A stretch of 24,359 nucleotides of DNA from positions 1 through 24,359 of the forward strand of contig JAZUDW010000113.1 in the NCBI GenBank assembly GCA_045639845.1, read 5' to 3'. The stretch is from Colimorpha sp045639845 (GTDB lineage Bacteria; Bacteroidota; Bacteroidia; Bacteroidales; P3). Of the stretch, positions 8,264 to 15,207 are shown piece by piece. The notes under the pieces are model-generated. The model was given only the letters and a program-made list of their open reading frames with translations. It was not told where the DNA came from and did not search any database. Made by a program: the position numbers and the translations under genes. Numbering within the stretch: position 1 is the first letter of the stretch; the number at the start of each line of letters is the position of its first letter.

Positions 8264-8297
8264 AATCGTCGTAGGTTAGCTTGCGGCGATTTTTTTT
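8264..8297 (+). terminator. Intrinsic terminator of small protein B
   Basis: A 12-bp stem (8264-8275 with 8280-8291, three G-U pairs) is capped by a TTAG tetraloop and followed directly by a T run through 8297. It is a textbook rho-independent terminator for the plus strand. Confidence 0.85.
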
Positions 8298-8731
8298 GAA
8301 TCAAATAATATTTTTGTAGCACACTTGGTACTTTTTATCTTTTTTTTGATTTTATCGTTTTGGTTTCCGTGTTTTTGTTTTGCTCCGTTGTTGTTTTATT
8401 GTTCGATAGGAAATTAGTTAATTATTTTGGTTTGAAAAATGTTTTACTCTTTTTAATTAATGTCAGTTCCACAATTTTTTTGATAAAATATCAATGTAGA
8501 TGTTACATAAGTAGTTTGTATTTTAATCCGGAACTCTTTGATGGTTTAAGCTCCGTTGTTTGATTGATGATATAGGCGCCGTTATCTGCTGGTTAGTATA
8601 GTGGACACTTCGTGACAGCTTGGGGCTGAATTCATGCCGATTGCATGCCGAATCCATGCCAAAGTTGATTCGTCTATTAGTTCAAGAATCAGCTACTCTG
8701 GTGCACAAAGTGAGTTTCGACTCTTTTTTTA
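8298..8731. other. Intergenic stretch upstream of bamD
   Basis: No convincing gene was found. An open frame at 8360-8563 has only a TTG start and a hydrophobic composition forced by T-richness. From about 8570 the composition becomes more balanced. It then holds three ATGCC units spaced exactly 11 bp apart (8634, 8645, 8656) and an 8-bp hairpin (8664-8671 with 8686-8693). A stretch at about 8577-8625 looks faintly like a tRNA D-arm, but no complete cloverleaf can be drawn. Confidence 0.5.
8634..8660 (+). repeat. Three ATGCC units at 11-bp spacing
   Basis: ATGCC occurs at 8634-8638, 8645-8649 and 8656-8660, embedded in the near-repeats ATGCCGATTGC and ATGCCGAATCC. The regular spacing of about one helical turn, roughly 75-100 bp ahead of the bamD promoter, would suit a protein-binding site, but chance duplication is equally possible. 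Confidence 0.45.
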
Positions 8732-8761
8732 TTTGTATATATAAAAAAAAATGTATTTTTG
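8732..8761 (+). promoter_or_regulatory. Promoter of the bamD operon
   Basis: TATTTTTG at 8754-8761 matches the Bacteroidetes -7 consensus TAnnTTTG, and a TTTG at 8732-8735 fits the -33 element with an 18-bp spacer. The bamD ATG follows the -7 box after only 5 nt, so the transcript would be leaderless or nearly so. This placement also rules out the longer upstream start in the same frame. Confidence 0.65.
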
Positions 8762-8766
8762 CAATT

Positions 8767-9579
8767 ATGAAGAATTGTGTTCGTACAATAATAATTGTGC
8801 TGGCAGTCATTGTATTGTCAAGTTGTGACGGCTACGAAAAACTCTTGAAAAGTGCCGACTATGATGCCCAATATAAGGCTGCTGTAGAGTATTATCAGCA
8901 AGGTCGTTATACGAAAGCCCGTCAACTATTTGAAAATTTGCAGGTACATTTCCGCAACAAAGATCAGGCTGAGAACATTGCTTGGTATTATTGCAACACG
9001 CTTTATAAGAGTGGAAGCTATGCATTAGCAGCTTACAATTTTTCGACGTTCAACCGTAAGTATCCTTATAGCACCTATGCAGAGGACGCACTATACCTTT
9101 CTGCCTACTGCAAGTATTTGGAGGCACCTTCCTATAGCCTTGATCAGTCAATATCAAAAGATGCCATAAAAGATTTCGAGTATTTTGCCGATCGTTATCC
9201 TCAAAGTACCCGTATCCCTGAAGTGAATGCATGTCTAGATAAGTTGCAGTCTCAGTTGGAGAAAAAAGATTTTGAGATAGCGATGGGGTATTATCGTACT
9301 GAGAATTATCATGCTGCCTATGTGTCGCTGAAGAACTTCTTAAACCTCTATCCTCATTCGCAGTACAAAGAAGAGGCTATGTTCACTATCCTTAGATCTG
9401 GTTATCTCTATGCCTCCAACAGCCAAGAAAGCAAGATGAAAGAGCGACTTCAGGCCGTAATCGTCGATTTTGAAAATTTTGTTGCCTCGTTTACAGATTC
9501 TAAATATCTGTCAACGTCGCAAAACATATACAATAAGACCAAGGCTTTGTTAGCCCAAATCGAATCACAAGAAAAGTAA
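8767..9579 (+). CDS. bamD: Outer membrane assembly lipoprotein BamD
   Basis: BamD is the essential lipoprotein of the BAM complex, which inserts beta-barrel proteins into the outer membrane; it sits on the periplasmic face and docks to BamA. The product is 270 residues from the ATG at 8767. A signal peptide of about 19 residues ends in the lipobox LSSC (lipidated C20), followed by YEKLLKSADYDAQYKAA, typical of the Bacteroidetes family. Tetratricopeptide-like helical repeats fill the rest, with recurrent Y-x-x-A-x-x-x-F and KYP/RYP/LYP turns. The open frame upstream to 8620 covers the promoter and has no lipoprotein logic, so it was not used. rpoZ follows after 21 bp, the usual arrangement in Bacteroidetes. 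Confidence 0.93.
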   Translation: MKNCVRTIIIVLAVIVLSSCDGYEKLLKSADYDAQYKAAVEYYQQGRYTKARQLFENLQVHFRNKDQAENIAWYYCNTLYKSGSYALAAYNFSTFNRKYPYSTYAEDALYLSAYCKYLEAPSYSLDQSISKDAIKDFEYFADRYPQSTRIPEVNACLDKLQSQLEKKDFEIAMGYYRTENYHAAYVSLKNFLNLYPHSQYKEEAMFTILRSGYLYASNSQESKMKERLQAVIVDFENFVASFTDSKYLSTSQNIYNKTKALLAQIESQEK

Positions 9580-9600
9580 GAAATAATTCTATTAAATATC

Positions 9601-9990
9601 ATGGAAGAAAAGAAAAATCAAGCCCGCGTTACCAACACTACTATCACCCGTAATATCTACGACCTCAGTCAGATGACTGATAACGTGTATGAGACCGTTG
9701 CTTTGCTTTCTCGTCGTGCCAACCAGATAGCCGCCGAAGAGAAGAGAGAGCTTCACAAGAAGATCGAAGAGTTCTCTTCTACTATCGACACCATGGAAGA
9801 GATATACGAAAACCGTGAGCAGATCGAGGTTGTTCGTCACTATGAGCAGATGCCTAAACCCACACTCGAAGCTATCCAGCAGTATCTCGACGGCGAGCTC
9901 AACTATCGTAACCCTGCCAAGGAGAACAAAGAAGAGCAACGTTTGGAAGCTAAAGAAAACGAGGTGATCGAAGGCGGAGAGATTGAATAG
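9601..9990 (+). CDS. rpoZ: RNA polymerase omega subunit, Bacteroidetes type
   Basis: Omega helps fold and assemble the beta' subunit of RNA polymerase. The 129-residue protein matches the Bacteroidetes omega/Rpb6-like family: TTITRNIYDL near the N-terminus, NVYETVALLSRRANQIA, corresponding to the conserved omega helix region, then ENREQIEVVRHYEQMPKPTLEA and YRNPAKE. The C-terminal tail after about residue 110 is Glu/Lys-rich and probably disordered. It lies 21 bp behind bamD and is followed by a strong hairpin (10022-10055) before coaBC. Placement between bamD and coaBC is conserved in this phylum and supports the call. Confidence 0.9.
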   Translation: MEEKKNQARVTNTTITRNIYDLSQMTDNVYETVALLSRRANQIAAEEKRELHKKIEEFSSTIDTMEEIYENREQIEVVRHYEQMPKPTLEAIQQYLDGELNYRNPAKENKEEQRLEAKENEVIEGGEIE

Positions 9991-10021
9991 TCTCGTTCCT
10001 TAGGCTCTTACATATCCTTGT

Positions 10022-10055
10022 TAGCCGTCTCTGCAACTTGTTGTCGAGACGGCTA
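10022..10055 (+). terminator. Long hairpin between rpoZ and coaBC
   Basis: A perfect 10-bp inverted repeat TAGCCGTCTC/GAGACGGCTA (10022-10031 and 10046-10055) continues inward, after one T-C mismatch, as GCAAC/GTTGT with a 2-nt TT loop. The whole 34-nt sequence can therefore fold into one hairpin. The following bases (TTGTGATAC) are not a proper U run, so it may be a weak terminator, an attenuator or an mRNA processing or stability element rather than a full stop. Confidence 0.6.
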
Positions 10056-10084
10056 TTGTGATACATAATAATATTGTTTATTAT

Positions 10085-11311
10085 ATGCTTCAAGGCAAAA
10101 AGATAATCCTAGCTCTAACAGGCGGCATTGCTGCCTATAAGGCTCCTATGATAGTGCGTCTGCTCAAGAAAGCAGGAGCCGAGGTGAGGTGTGTGGTTAC
10201 CGATCATGCGCTCCAATTTGTTACCGAACTCACGTTGGAGACCGTGTCGCAGAACAAAGTATATAAGGACCTTTTTGGGGTGGAAAACGACCACACCACC
10301 GAGCATATCTCGATGAAAGATTGGGGTGACGCCTTGGTTGTGGCTCCAGCTACCGCCAACATCATAGGCAAGTTGGCACATGGCATCTGCGATGATGCGC
10401 TATCGACGCTCTTGGTGGCTTTTCGCAAGCCCATTTTTATGGCACCTGCTATGAACGACGAGATGTGGTGTTCCCCTGCAGTGCAACGCAACATTGCTAT
10501 TCTTCGCAGTGACGGCTGTCTTTTAATAGATCCAGCAGAAGGCGAGCTGGCCTGTGGATCGAAGGGTAAAGGTCGCATGGAAGCCCCCGAAGCTATCGTG
10601 GACGCAGTAGCGACTTTCTTTGCCCGCAGGGGTAAACTCGTAGGCAAACGTGTACTGGTTACAGCAGGACCAACATATGAGAAAATCGACGCAGTACGTT
10701 TTGTGGGCAATTTCTCAACAGGCAAGATGGGCTATGCTGTGGCTATGTCGTTGGCCAACGAAGGTGCCGAGGTCGTGCTTGTGTCGGGCCCTACACATCT
10801 CTCTATCAGTCATCCACTGATAAAACGAGTAGATGTGATGTCGGCACAGGATATGTACGAAGCTGCCACTGATGCTTATTCCCACTGTGATGCTGCTATA
10901 CTCTCGGCGGCTGTAGCCGATTTCCGTCCCGTCAATGCTGCCAACATCAAGATCAAGAAACAGAACGATCACGACGGTATGACCCTGGTGATGGAACAAA
11001 CCCCCGATATCCTAGCTTCTCTTGGTCGTGCTAAACGTCAAGACCAATGCTTGGTGGGTTTTGCGTTGGAGACCAACAACGAGATTGAGCATGCTCAACG
11101 AAAACTTACTCGCAAGAACCTTGATTTCATAGTCCTTAATTCACTTCAAGACAGCGGAGCTGGATTCGGTTACGATACCAACAAAGTCACTTTCCTTTTT
11201 GCTGACGGCCGCATAGAAGAAGGCTCTTTGAAGAGCAAAGCCGCTGTAGCCGACGACATCGTGTGTCGGCTATCCGAGATGATCAATAGTAATAATCACC
11301 AAGGTAGATAA
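10085..11311 (+). CDS. coaBC: Bifunctional phosphopantothenoylcysteine decarboxylase / phosphopantothenate-cysteine ligase
   Basis: This bifunctional enzyme carries out two consecutive steps of coenzyme A synthesis: ligation of cysteine to 4'-phosphopantothenate (CoaB) and FMN-dependent decarboxylation to 4'-phosphopantetheine (CoaC). The start chosen is the ATG at 10085 (MLQGKKIILALTGGIAAYKA), giving 408 residues; nine extra codons upstream are AT-rich and non-conserved. The CoaC half is residues about 1-180, with TGGIAAYKA, PATANIIGK, PAMNDEMW and the ELACGSKGKGRM segment holding the active-site Cys. The CoaB half starts near 190: VLVTAGPTYEKID, the NFSTGKMG motif, AAVADFRP and VLNSL. It sits in its usual Bacteroidetes position after rpoZ. 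A TAATATTG sequence 8 bp before the start is one mismatch from a -7 box. Confidence 0.95.
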   Translation: MLQGKKIILALTGGIAAYKAPMIVRLLKKAGAEVRCVVTDHALQFVTELTLETVSQNKVYKDLFGVENDHTTEHISMKDWGDALVVAPATANIIGKLAHGICDDALSTLLVAFRKPIFMAPAMNDEMWCSPAVQRNIAILRSDGCLLIDPAEGELACGSKGKGRMEAPEAIVDAVATFFARRGKLVGKRVLVTAGPTYEKIDAVRFVGNFSTGKMGYAVAMSLANEGAEVVLVSGPTHLSISHPLIKRVDVMSAQDMYEAATDAYSHCDAAILSAAVADFRPVNAANIKIKKQNDHDGMTLVMEQTPDILASLGRAKRQDQCLVGFALETNNEIEHAQRKLTRKNLDFIVLNSLQDSGAGFGYDTNKVTFLFADGRIEEGSLKSKAAVADDIVCRLSEMINSNNHQGR

Positions 11312-11352
11312 ACTGTTTTTTGCTGATAACACCATCCCCCCCCTCATTGCCA

Positions 11353-12324
11353 ATGAAGAAACTAGCCATCATAGCTATCATATTGTCGAGCGTGGCCATT
11401 ATAGGCCAAGTATTTATCTTTGCCACACAGAAGGAGAATGCCGATGATCTCTATTCCAAAGCCCTAAAATCAGATTATCGTATTTATGCGCCCGTCCTTC
11501 CCGACACCTTGTACTTTGCAGGTGAGCGAGTGCCTATGGAGACCTATTACGTTCGTGAAGGGTTAGATCGAGAGCTGATGGTGAATATGTACTGGCAGTC
11601 CAATACGTTGCTGATGATGAAACGAGCTGGACGCTTCTTTCCCGTCATCGAACCCATATTGAAGGAAAATGGAGTGCCGCAAGACTTCAAGTACCTATGT
11701 GTCATAGAGAGCGGTTTGGTCAATGTCACCTCGCCAGCTAAGGCCCAAGGCTATTGGCAGTTTATGAAGACCACGGGCCAGTCGTATGGCCTTGCCATCA
11801 ACGATGAGATCGATATGCGCAACGATATCGAGGCCTCTACCCGTGCAGCCTGCAAGTTTATCAAAGCCTTGCACGATCATTTGGGCAGTTGGACAGCTGC
11901 TGCCGCTGCCTACAACTGTGGTGAAGGAGGACTACGTAGTCGTCTCACCAAACAAGGGGTGTCGAGCTACTATGATGTACGACTCAATAGTGAAACAGCT
12001 CGCTACGTGTATCGTATCCTGGCTATCAAACTAATCTTCCAGCATCCTCAGGACTATGGATATCACCTTCGAAAATGCGACCTGTATTCACCCATACCAT
12101 ACGAAGTGGTAACACTCAGCGGACAGAATGTGGATCTATACCAGTTTGCCAAAAACAATGGCACCACTTACCGTATGCTTCGCGAACTTAATCCATGGCT
12201 TCAGACCGACAAGTTGATCAACAAAGGCGGTGCTACCTATACGGTGAAGATACCCAAACAGGGCTGCACCTTGCTCCGCAACATTCAGAAGGAGCGCAAC
12301 ACGCAGTTAGTGACACGCTTGTAG
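11353..12324 (+). CDS. Membrane-anchored lytic transglycosylase (MltD-like)
   Basis: This enzyme would cleave the glycan strands of peptidoglycan non-hydrolytically, leaving anhydro-muramic acid ends. The ATG at 11353 gives 323 residues beginning with a signal peptide or anchor (MKKLAIIAIILSSVAIIGQV); the open frame from 11320 begins with TTG and adds an unlikely extension. The SLT (GH23-type) domain spans about 95-215: catalytic Glu119 in VIESGL, then AQGYWQFM-x-x-TGQSYGL, NDIEASTRAA, and AAAYNCGEGGL. The C-terminal part (about 235-312) resembles a LysM-type peptidoglycan-binding module (YEVVTLSGQNVDLYQFAKNNG and TYTVKIP). It starts 41 bp after coaBC and ends 47 bp before the Hdr-like operon, so read-through into that operon is possible. 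Confidence 0.9.
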   Translation: MKKLAIIAIILSSVAIIGQVFIFATQKENADDLYSKALKSDYRIYAPVLPDTLYFAGERVPMETYYVREGLDRELMVNMYWQSNTLLMMKRAGRFFPVIEPILKENGVPQDFKYLCVIESGLVNVTSPAKAQGYWQFMKTTGQSYGLAINDEIDMRNDIEASTRAACKFIKALHDHLGSWTAAAAAYNCGEGGLRSRLTKQGVSSYYDVRLNSETARYVYRILAIKLIFQHPQDYGYHLRKCDLYSPIPYEVVTLSGQNVDLYQFAKNNGTTYRMLRELNPWLQTDKLINKGGATYTVKIPKQGCTLLRNIQKERNTQLVTRL

Positions 12325-12371
12325 CCGATATGTTATGGATTTAGTGTTGAAACAAACCACCAATAATTATT

Positions 12372-12983
12372 ATGGGAAAACTGATTGATTATATAAAGCA
12401 GGACCCTCGCTACGAGGAATGCCTCAAAGCATGTATGAATTGTGGCTGCTGTACCGCTGTATGCCCTGCGGCAGAGTTCTATCCCTACGACCCTCGCCGC
12501 ATATGTGACACTGTGCAGCGTGGCAATGAAGACGATTTGGTTAACCTACTGCGTGGCGACACCATCTGGTATTGCGGTCAGTGTCTTTCGTGTAAGACTC
12601 GTTGCCCTCGCGGCAATGTGCCAGGCGAGCTTATCTCTGTGCTCCGTACAGCTTCGCAGGAATTAGGCTATTATACCGAAAGTCAGATGGGACTACAGCA
12701 GCGACAGCTTATGAAGACCATTGGCACCAATATCCTTGAGATTGGCTATTGTGTGCATCCCGATCGTGTTGATCCCGAATATCATCCGGAGCAAGGCCCC
12801 ATCTGGGAGTGGTATCACGATCACGTGGCCGATGTGGCGCCTCGCCTGGGCGCCAACTATAACGGAGAGGGGGCAGGTGCCCTCCGCAAGATATCGGATC
12901 AAGATATGGGCGAGGTTCGTAAGATATTTGAGGTCACTGGTGGTATGGATCTTCGCAAAAGACTATTGGAGGACGAGCAATGA
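12372..12983 (+). CDS. HdrC-like protein with two [4Fe-4S] clusters
   Basis: This is a 203-residue ferredoxin-like electron carrier resembling subunit C of heterodisulfide reductase. Two cubane [4Fe-4S] motifs are complete: C21-x2-C24-x2-C27-x3-C31-P (with an extra C26) and C68-x2-C71-x2-C74-x3-C78-P. The region after residue 100 lacks cysteine motifs apart from one lone Cys and probably forms the helical interface with a partner. There is no membrane segment, so it is cytoplasmic. In known Hdr complexes, HdrC relays electrons between the flavin of HdrA and the active-site clusters of HdrB. It is the first gene of a five-gene operon; its stop overlaps the start of the next gene by 4 bp (ATGA), so translation is probably coupled. 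The exact substrate is unknown. Confidence 0.88.
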   Translation: MGKLIDYIKQDPRYEECLKACMNCGCCTAVCPAAEFYPYDPRRICDTVQRGNEDDLVNLLRGDTIWYCGQCLSCKTRCPRGNVPGELISVLRTASQELGYYTESQMGLQQRQLMKTIGTNILEIGYCVHPDRVDPEYHPEQGPIWEWYHDHVADVAPRLGANYNGEGAGALRKISDQDMGEVRKIFEVTGGMDLRKRLLEDEQ

Positions 12984-13387
12984 GCAACAAGTTTGGCTTC
13001 ACTATCAGTGCCCCACGAGGCCTCGATCTCGACACCACCCAACTTGACGAGGCCAATGAGTTGTTGCACCGAGTACCCTCGCTCAATAGCTGCATAGGCT
13101 GTGGCGCCTGCACGGCTACCTGTACGGCTGGCAGTTTCACAGAGTTTAATATTCGTCGTATGCAGACTCTCTTTCGTCGGGGTCAACTGCAAGATCTAGA
13201 TCGCCAGTTGCGTTCTTGCATGCTTTGTGGCAAATGCCTTTTGGTATGTCCGCGAGGCATCAACACCCGCCAGATGATCATCGAGATGCGACGTATGCTT
13301 GGGCCACAGGAAGAACCATCCATGATATTACCCCCAAAGGTGGTACGCGATGAGAAGAAAAACAATCAAACCGACCAGAGCAAATGA
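12980..13387 (+). CDS. Second HdrC-like protein with two [4Fe-4S] clusters
   Basis: A compact 135-residue dicluster ferredoxin-like protein. Motif 1 is C38-x2-C41-x2-C44-x3-C48, followed by Thr instead of the usual Pro; motif 2 is C80-x2-C83-x2-C86-x3-C90-P. The spacer between them (FNIRRMQTLFRRGQLQDLD) matches the HdrC pattern, where a hydrophobic helix separates the two clusters. The last 30 residues are charged and probably flexible. It overlaps both neighbours by 4 bp (ATGA junctions), which argues for fixed stoichiometry. Two HdrC-like proteins in one operon also occur in sulfur-oxidation Hdr-like (sHdr) systems, but the sHdr partners (lipoate-binding protein, TusA or DsrE-like) are absent here. 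It was assigned by motifs only. Confidence 0.85.
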   Translation: MSNKFGFTISAPRGLDLDTTQLDEANELLHRVPSLNSCIGCGACTATCTAGSFTEFNIRRMQTLFRRGQLQDLDRQLRSCMLCGKCLLVCPRGINTRQMIIEMRRMLGPQEEPSMILPPKVVRDEKKNNQTDQSK

Positions 13388-15201
13388 AGTATTTTACCTT
13401 TTATGTATTGCCTTTTTATATAGGTGTATTGTTGTTGATGGTCTTTTCCGTGTATAAATACCTTCATTGGATACGCGGATTCGACAAGGTACAGCACCTT
13501 ACCATACGAAAGCATCTGCTCAGTTGGCGCTTCCTCAGTGCCATTTGGGAATCGATACGCGAGGGTCTGCTTCATTGGCATATCACTCGTCGCCGTCCCT
13601 TGCTGGGCTACATGCACCGCAGTCTGGCCTTTGGCTGGTTCCTACTCATCGTGGTGGGAGCCATACAAGCACGGTTGGCCTTTCCGGAAGGCCATCCTTT
13701 CTTTATGGGTATCTTCTACAACTATTTTGTTCATAACGACGATACCTTTACCCAGGCCCCCTTCTTTGCCAACCTGATGGATGCGCTGCTCCTCTATGTG
13801 CTGAGCGGACTACTGTTGGCTATGCTAAAAAGGGTGTGGTCCCGCCCATTGGGCCTACGCCGCAAAGCCCGTCATAATGTCATCGACCGCGTGGCCAAGA
13901 TAGCCCTCTGGGCCATCTTCCCCTTGCGACTGCTAAGTGAAACCGCCACCTCCGCCATGTATGGCAATGGTGGTTTCCTCATCCATACCACAGGTCGCTG
14001 GGCGGCCGCTTTGGGCTTTGCCGATCCTGTGTTGGAGTATTTGTTGTGGTCTTGCTATGCTGTGTCGTTAGGCGTATTCTTCTCGCTTATGCCTTTCACC
14101 CGCTACATGCATATCTTTACCGAACCCATCCTCATCTATCTACGCAAGCTTGGAGTGCACGAGAATGCACAAAACAAAACGGGCTACACACTCTTCGAAC
14201 TCAGTGCCTGTGCTCGTTGCGGATTGTGTATCGACCCATGTCCCATGTCGCAACAGTTGGGCATACGCAACATGCAAGGAGTGTATATGTTGCAGAATGT
14301 TCGTGGTCACGATATCACCCGACAAGGAGATGCTATGGCCGACAACTGCTTGATGTGCAACCGTTGCATGGTTGAATGCCCTGTAGGTATCGACCTCAAT
14401 ACCATTCGTCAGCAAGTGCGAGTGAAAAACAAGAAGCTTATCGACACCACCGATAATTATCAATACCTAAGCACGATTCACCCCTTCAATGCCATAGGTC
14501 GAGTGGCCTACTTTGGTGGCTGTATGTCGCATCTCACACCCACCATACCACAAGCAATGAAAGAGATTTTCGATGCAGTGGGGCAGAAATATTGGTATAT
14601 GGATGAAGATGCATCCATCTGTTGCGGCAAACCCCTCATGCAGCAAGGCTTCGCTCATCAAGCCAGCGAGCTCCGTCGTCACAATACCGAGCTTATTGTC
14701 AACTCTCATGCCAATATGCTTGTCACTTCATGTCCTATATGTTACCAGACTTTCACCAAGCAGTACCATCTTCCCATACCGGTGCTACACCACACCGAGT
14801 ATATCGCTCAGCTCATCGCCAGTGGCCGTCTGCCTCTCGACAAGAGCGACCTTAGAGTCACCTATCATGACCCCTGCGAGTTGGGTCGCGGTTGTGGCAT
14901 CTACGATCAACCCCGCCAGGCTTTGAAAGCTTGTGCCAACTTGGTCGATACGTCCCATCATCGCGAAGATAGTCTCTGTTGTGGTTTCAATTTGGGCAAC
15001 ACCGTCACCTCGCTCGATGAGCAGTCGCTCATCCGCAATGCAGCCCTCAACAATCTGCTCCAACCACAGCCCGATGTGGTGGCTACGGCATGCCCCATGT
15101 GTAAAAAAGCCTTCCAGCGTGGCACCACCGCCACCGTGAAGGATGTGGCCGAGATAGTAGCACAGCAGATAAAAAACAAACAAACCTACAACCATCAATA
15201 A
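13384..15201 (+). CDS. Membrane Fe-S oxidoreductase: cytochrome-b-like + ferredoxin + HdrD-like CCG domains
   Basis: A 605-residue fusion probably linking quinone or heme in the membrane to cytoplasmic Fe-S redox chemistry. About five membrane segments occupy residues 5-250, with an HRSLAFGWF histidine near 78 and an MHIFTEP histidine near 245 as candidate heme ligands, as in the NarI/HdrE-type b-cytochromes. A dicluster ferredoxin domain follows: C276, C279, C282, C286 and C322, C325, C328, C332. The C-terminal half has two complete CCG domains: C380, C413-C414, C450-x2-C453 and C498, C532-C533, C570-x2-C573, each able to bind a non-cubane [4Fe-4S] cluster. This layout equals HdrE+HdrC+HdrD in one chain and also resembles the quinone-reducing Fe-S oxidoreductases paired with electron-transfer flavoproteins. 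No etfAB is nearby. The next gene is 6 bp away. Confidence 0.87.
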   Translation: MKYFTFYVLPFYIGVLLLMVFSVYKYLHWIRGFDKVQHLTIRKHLLSWRFLSAIWESIREGLLHWHITRRRPLLGYMHRSLAFGWFLLIVVGAIQARLAFPEGHPFFMGIFYNYFVHNDDTFTQAPFFANLMDALLLYVLSGLLLAMLKRVWSRPLGLRRKARHNVIDRVAKIALWAIFPLRLLSETATSAMYGNGGFLIHTTGRWAAALGFADPVLEYLLWSCYAVSLGVFFSLMPFTRYMHIFTEPILIYLRKLGVHENAQNKTGYTLFELSACARCGLCIDPCPMSQQLGIRNMQGVYMLQNVRGHDITRQGDAMADNCLMCNRCMVECPVGIDLNTIRQQVRVKNKKLIDTTDNYQYLSTIHPFNAIGRVAYFGGCMSHLTPTIPQAMKEIFDAVGQKYWYMDEDASICCGKPLMQQGFAHQASELRRHNTELIVNSHANMLVTSCPICYQTFTKQYHLPIPVLHHTEYIAQLIASGRLPLDKSDLRVTYHDPCELGRGCGIYDQPRQALKACANLVDTSHHREDSLCCGFNLGNTVTSLDEQSLIRNAALNNLLQPQPDVVATACPMCKKAFQRGTTATVKDVAEIVAQQIKNKQTYNHQ

Positions 15202-15207
15202 CATCGT

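Noticed and set aside
8360..8563. Plus-strand 67-codon hydrophobic open frame
   Set aside because: Only a TTG start; hydrophobicity is forced by T-rich DNA; no similarity to the two small membrane proteins.
5290..8570. Replication origin in the gene-poor region beside dnaG
   Set aside because: No cluster of TTATCCACA-like DnaA boxes or dnaA/dnaN gene was found; low GC alone is not enough.
8577..8693. Possible tRNA or tRNA remnant (D-arm-like GGTTAGTATAGTGG, TTCAAGA loop-like sequence)
   Set aside because: Acceptor, anticodon and T stems could not be paired into a cloverleaf; a covariance-model scan would settle it.
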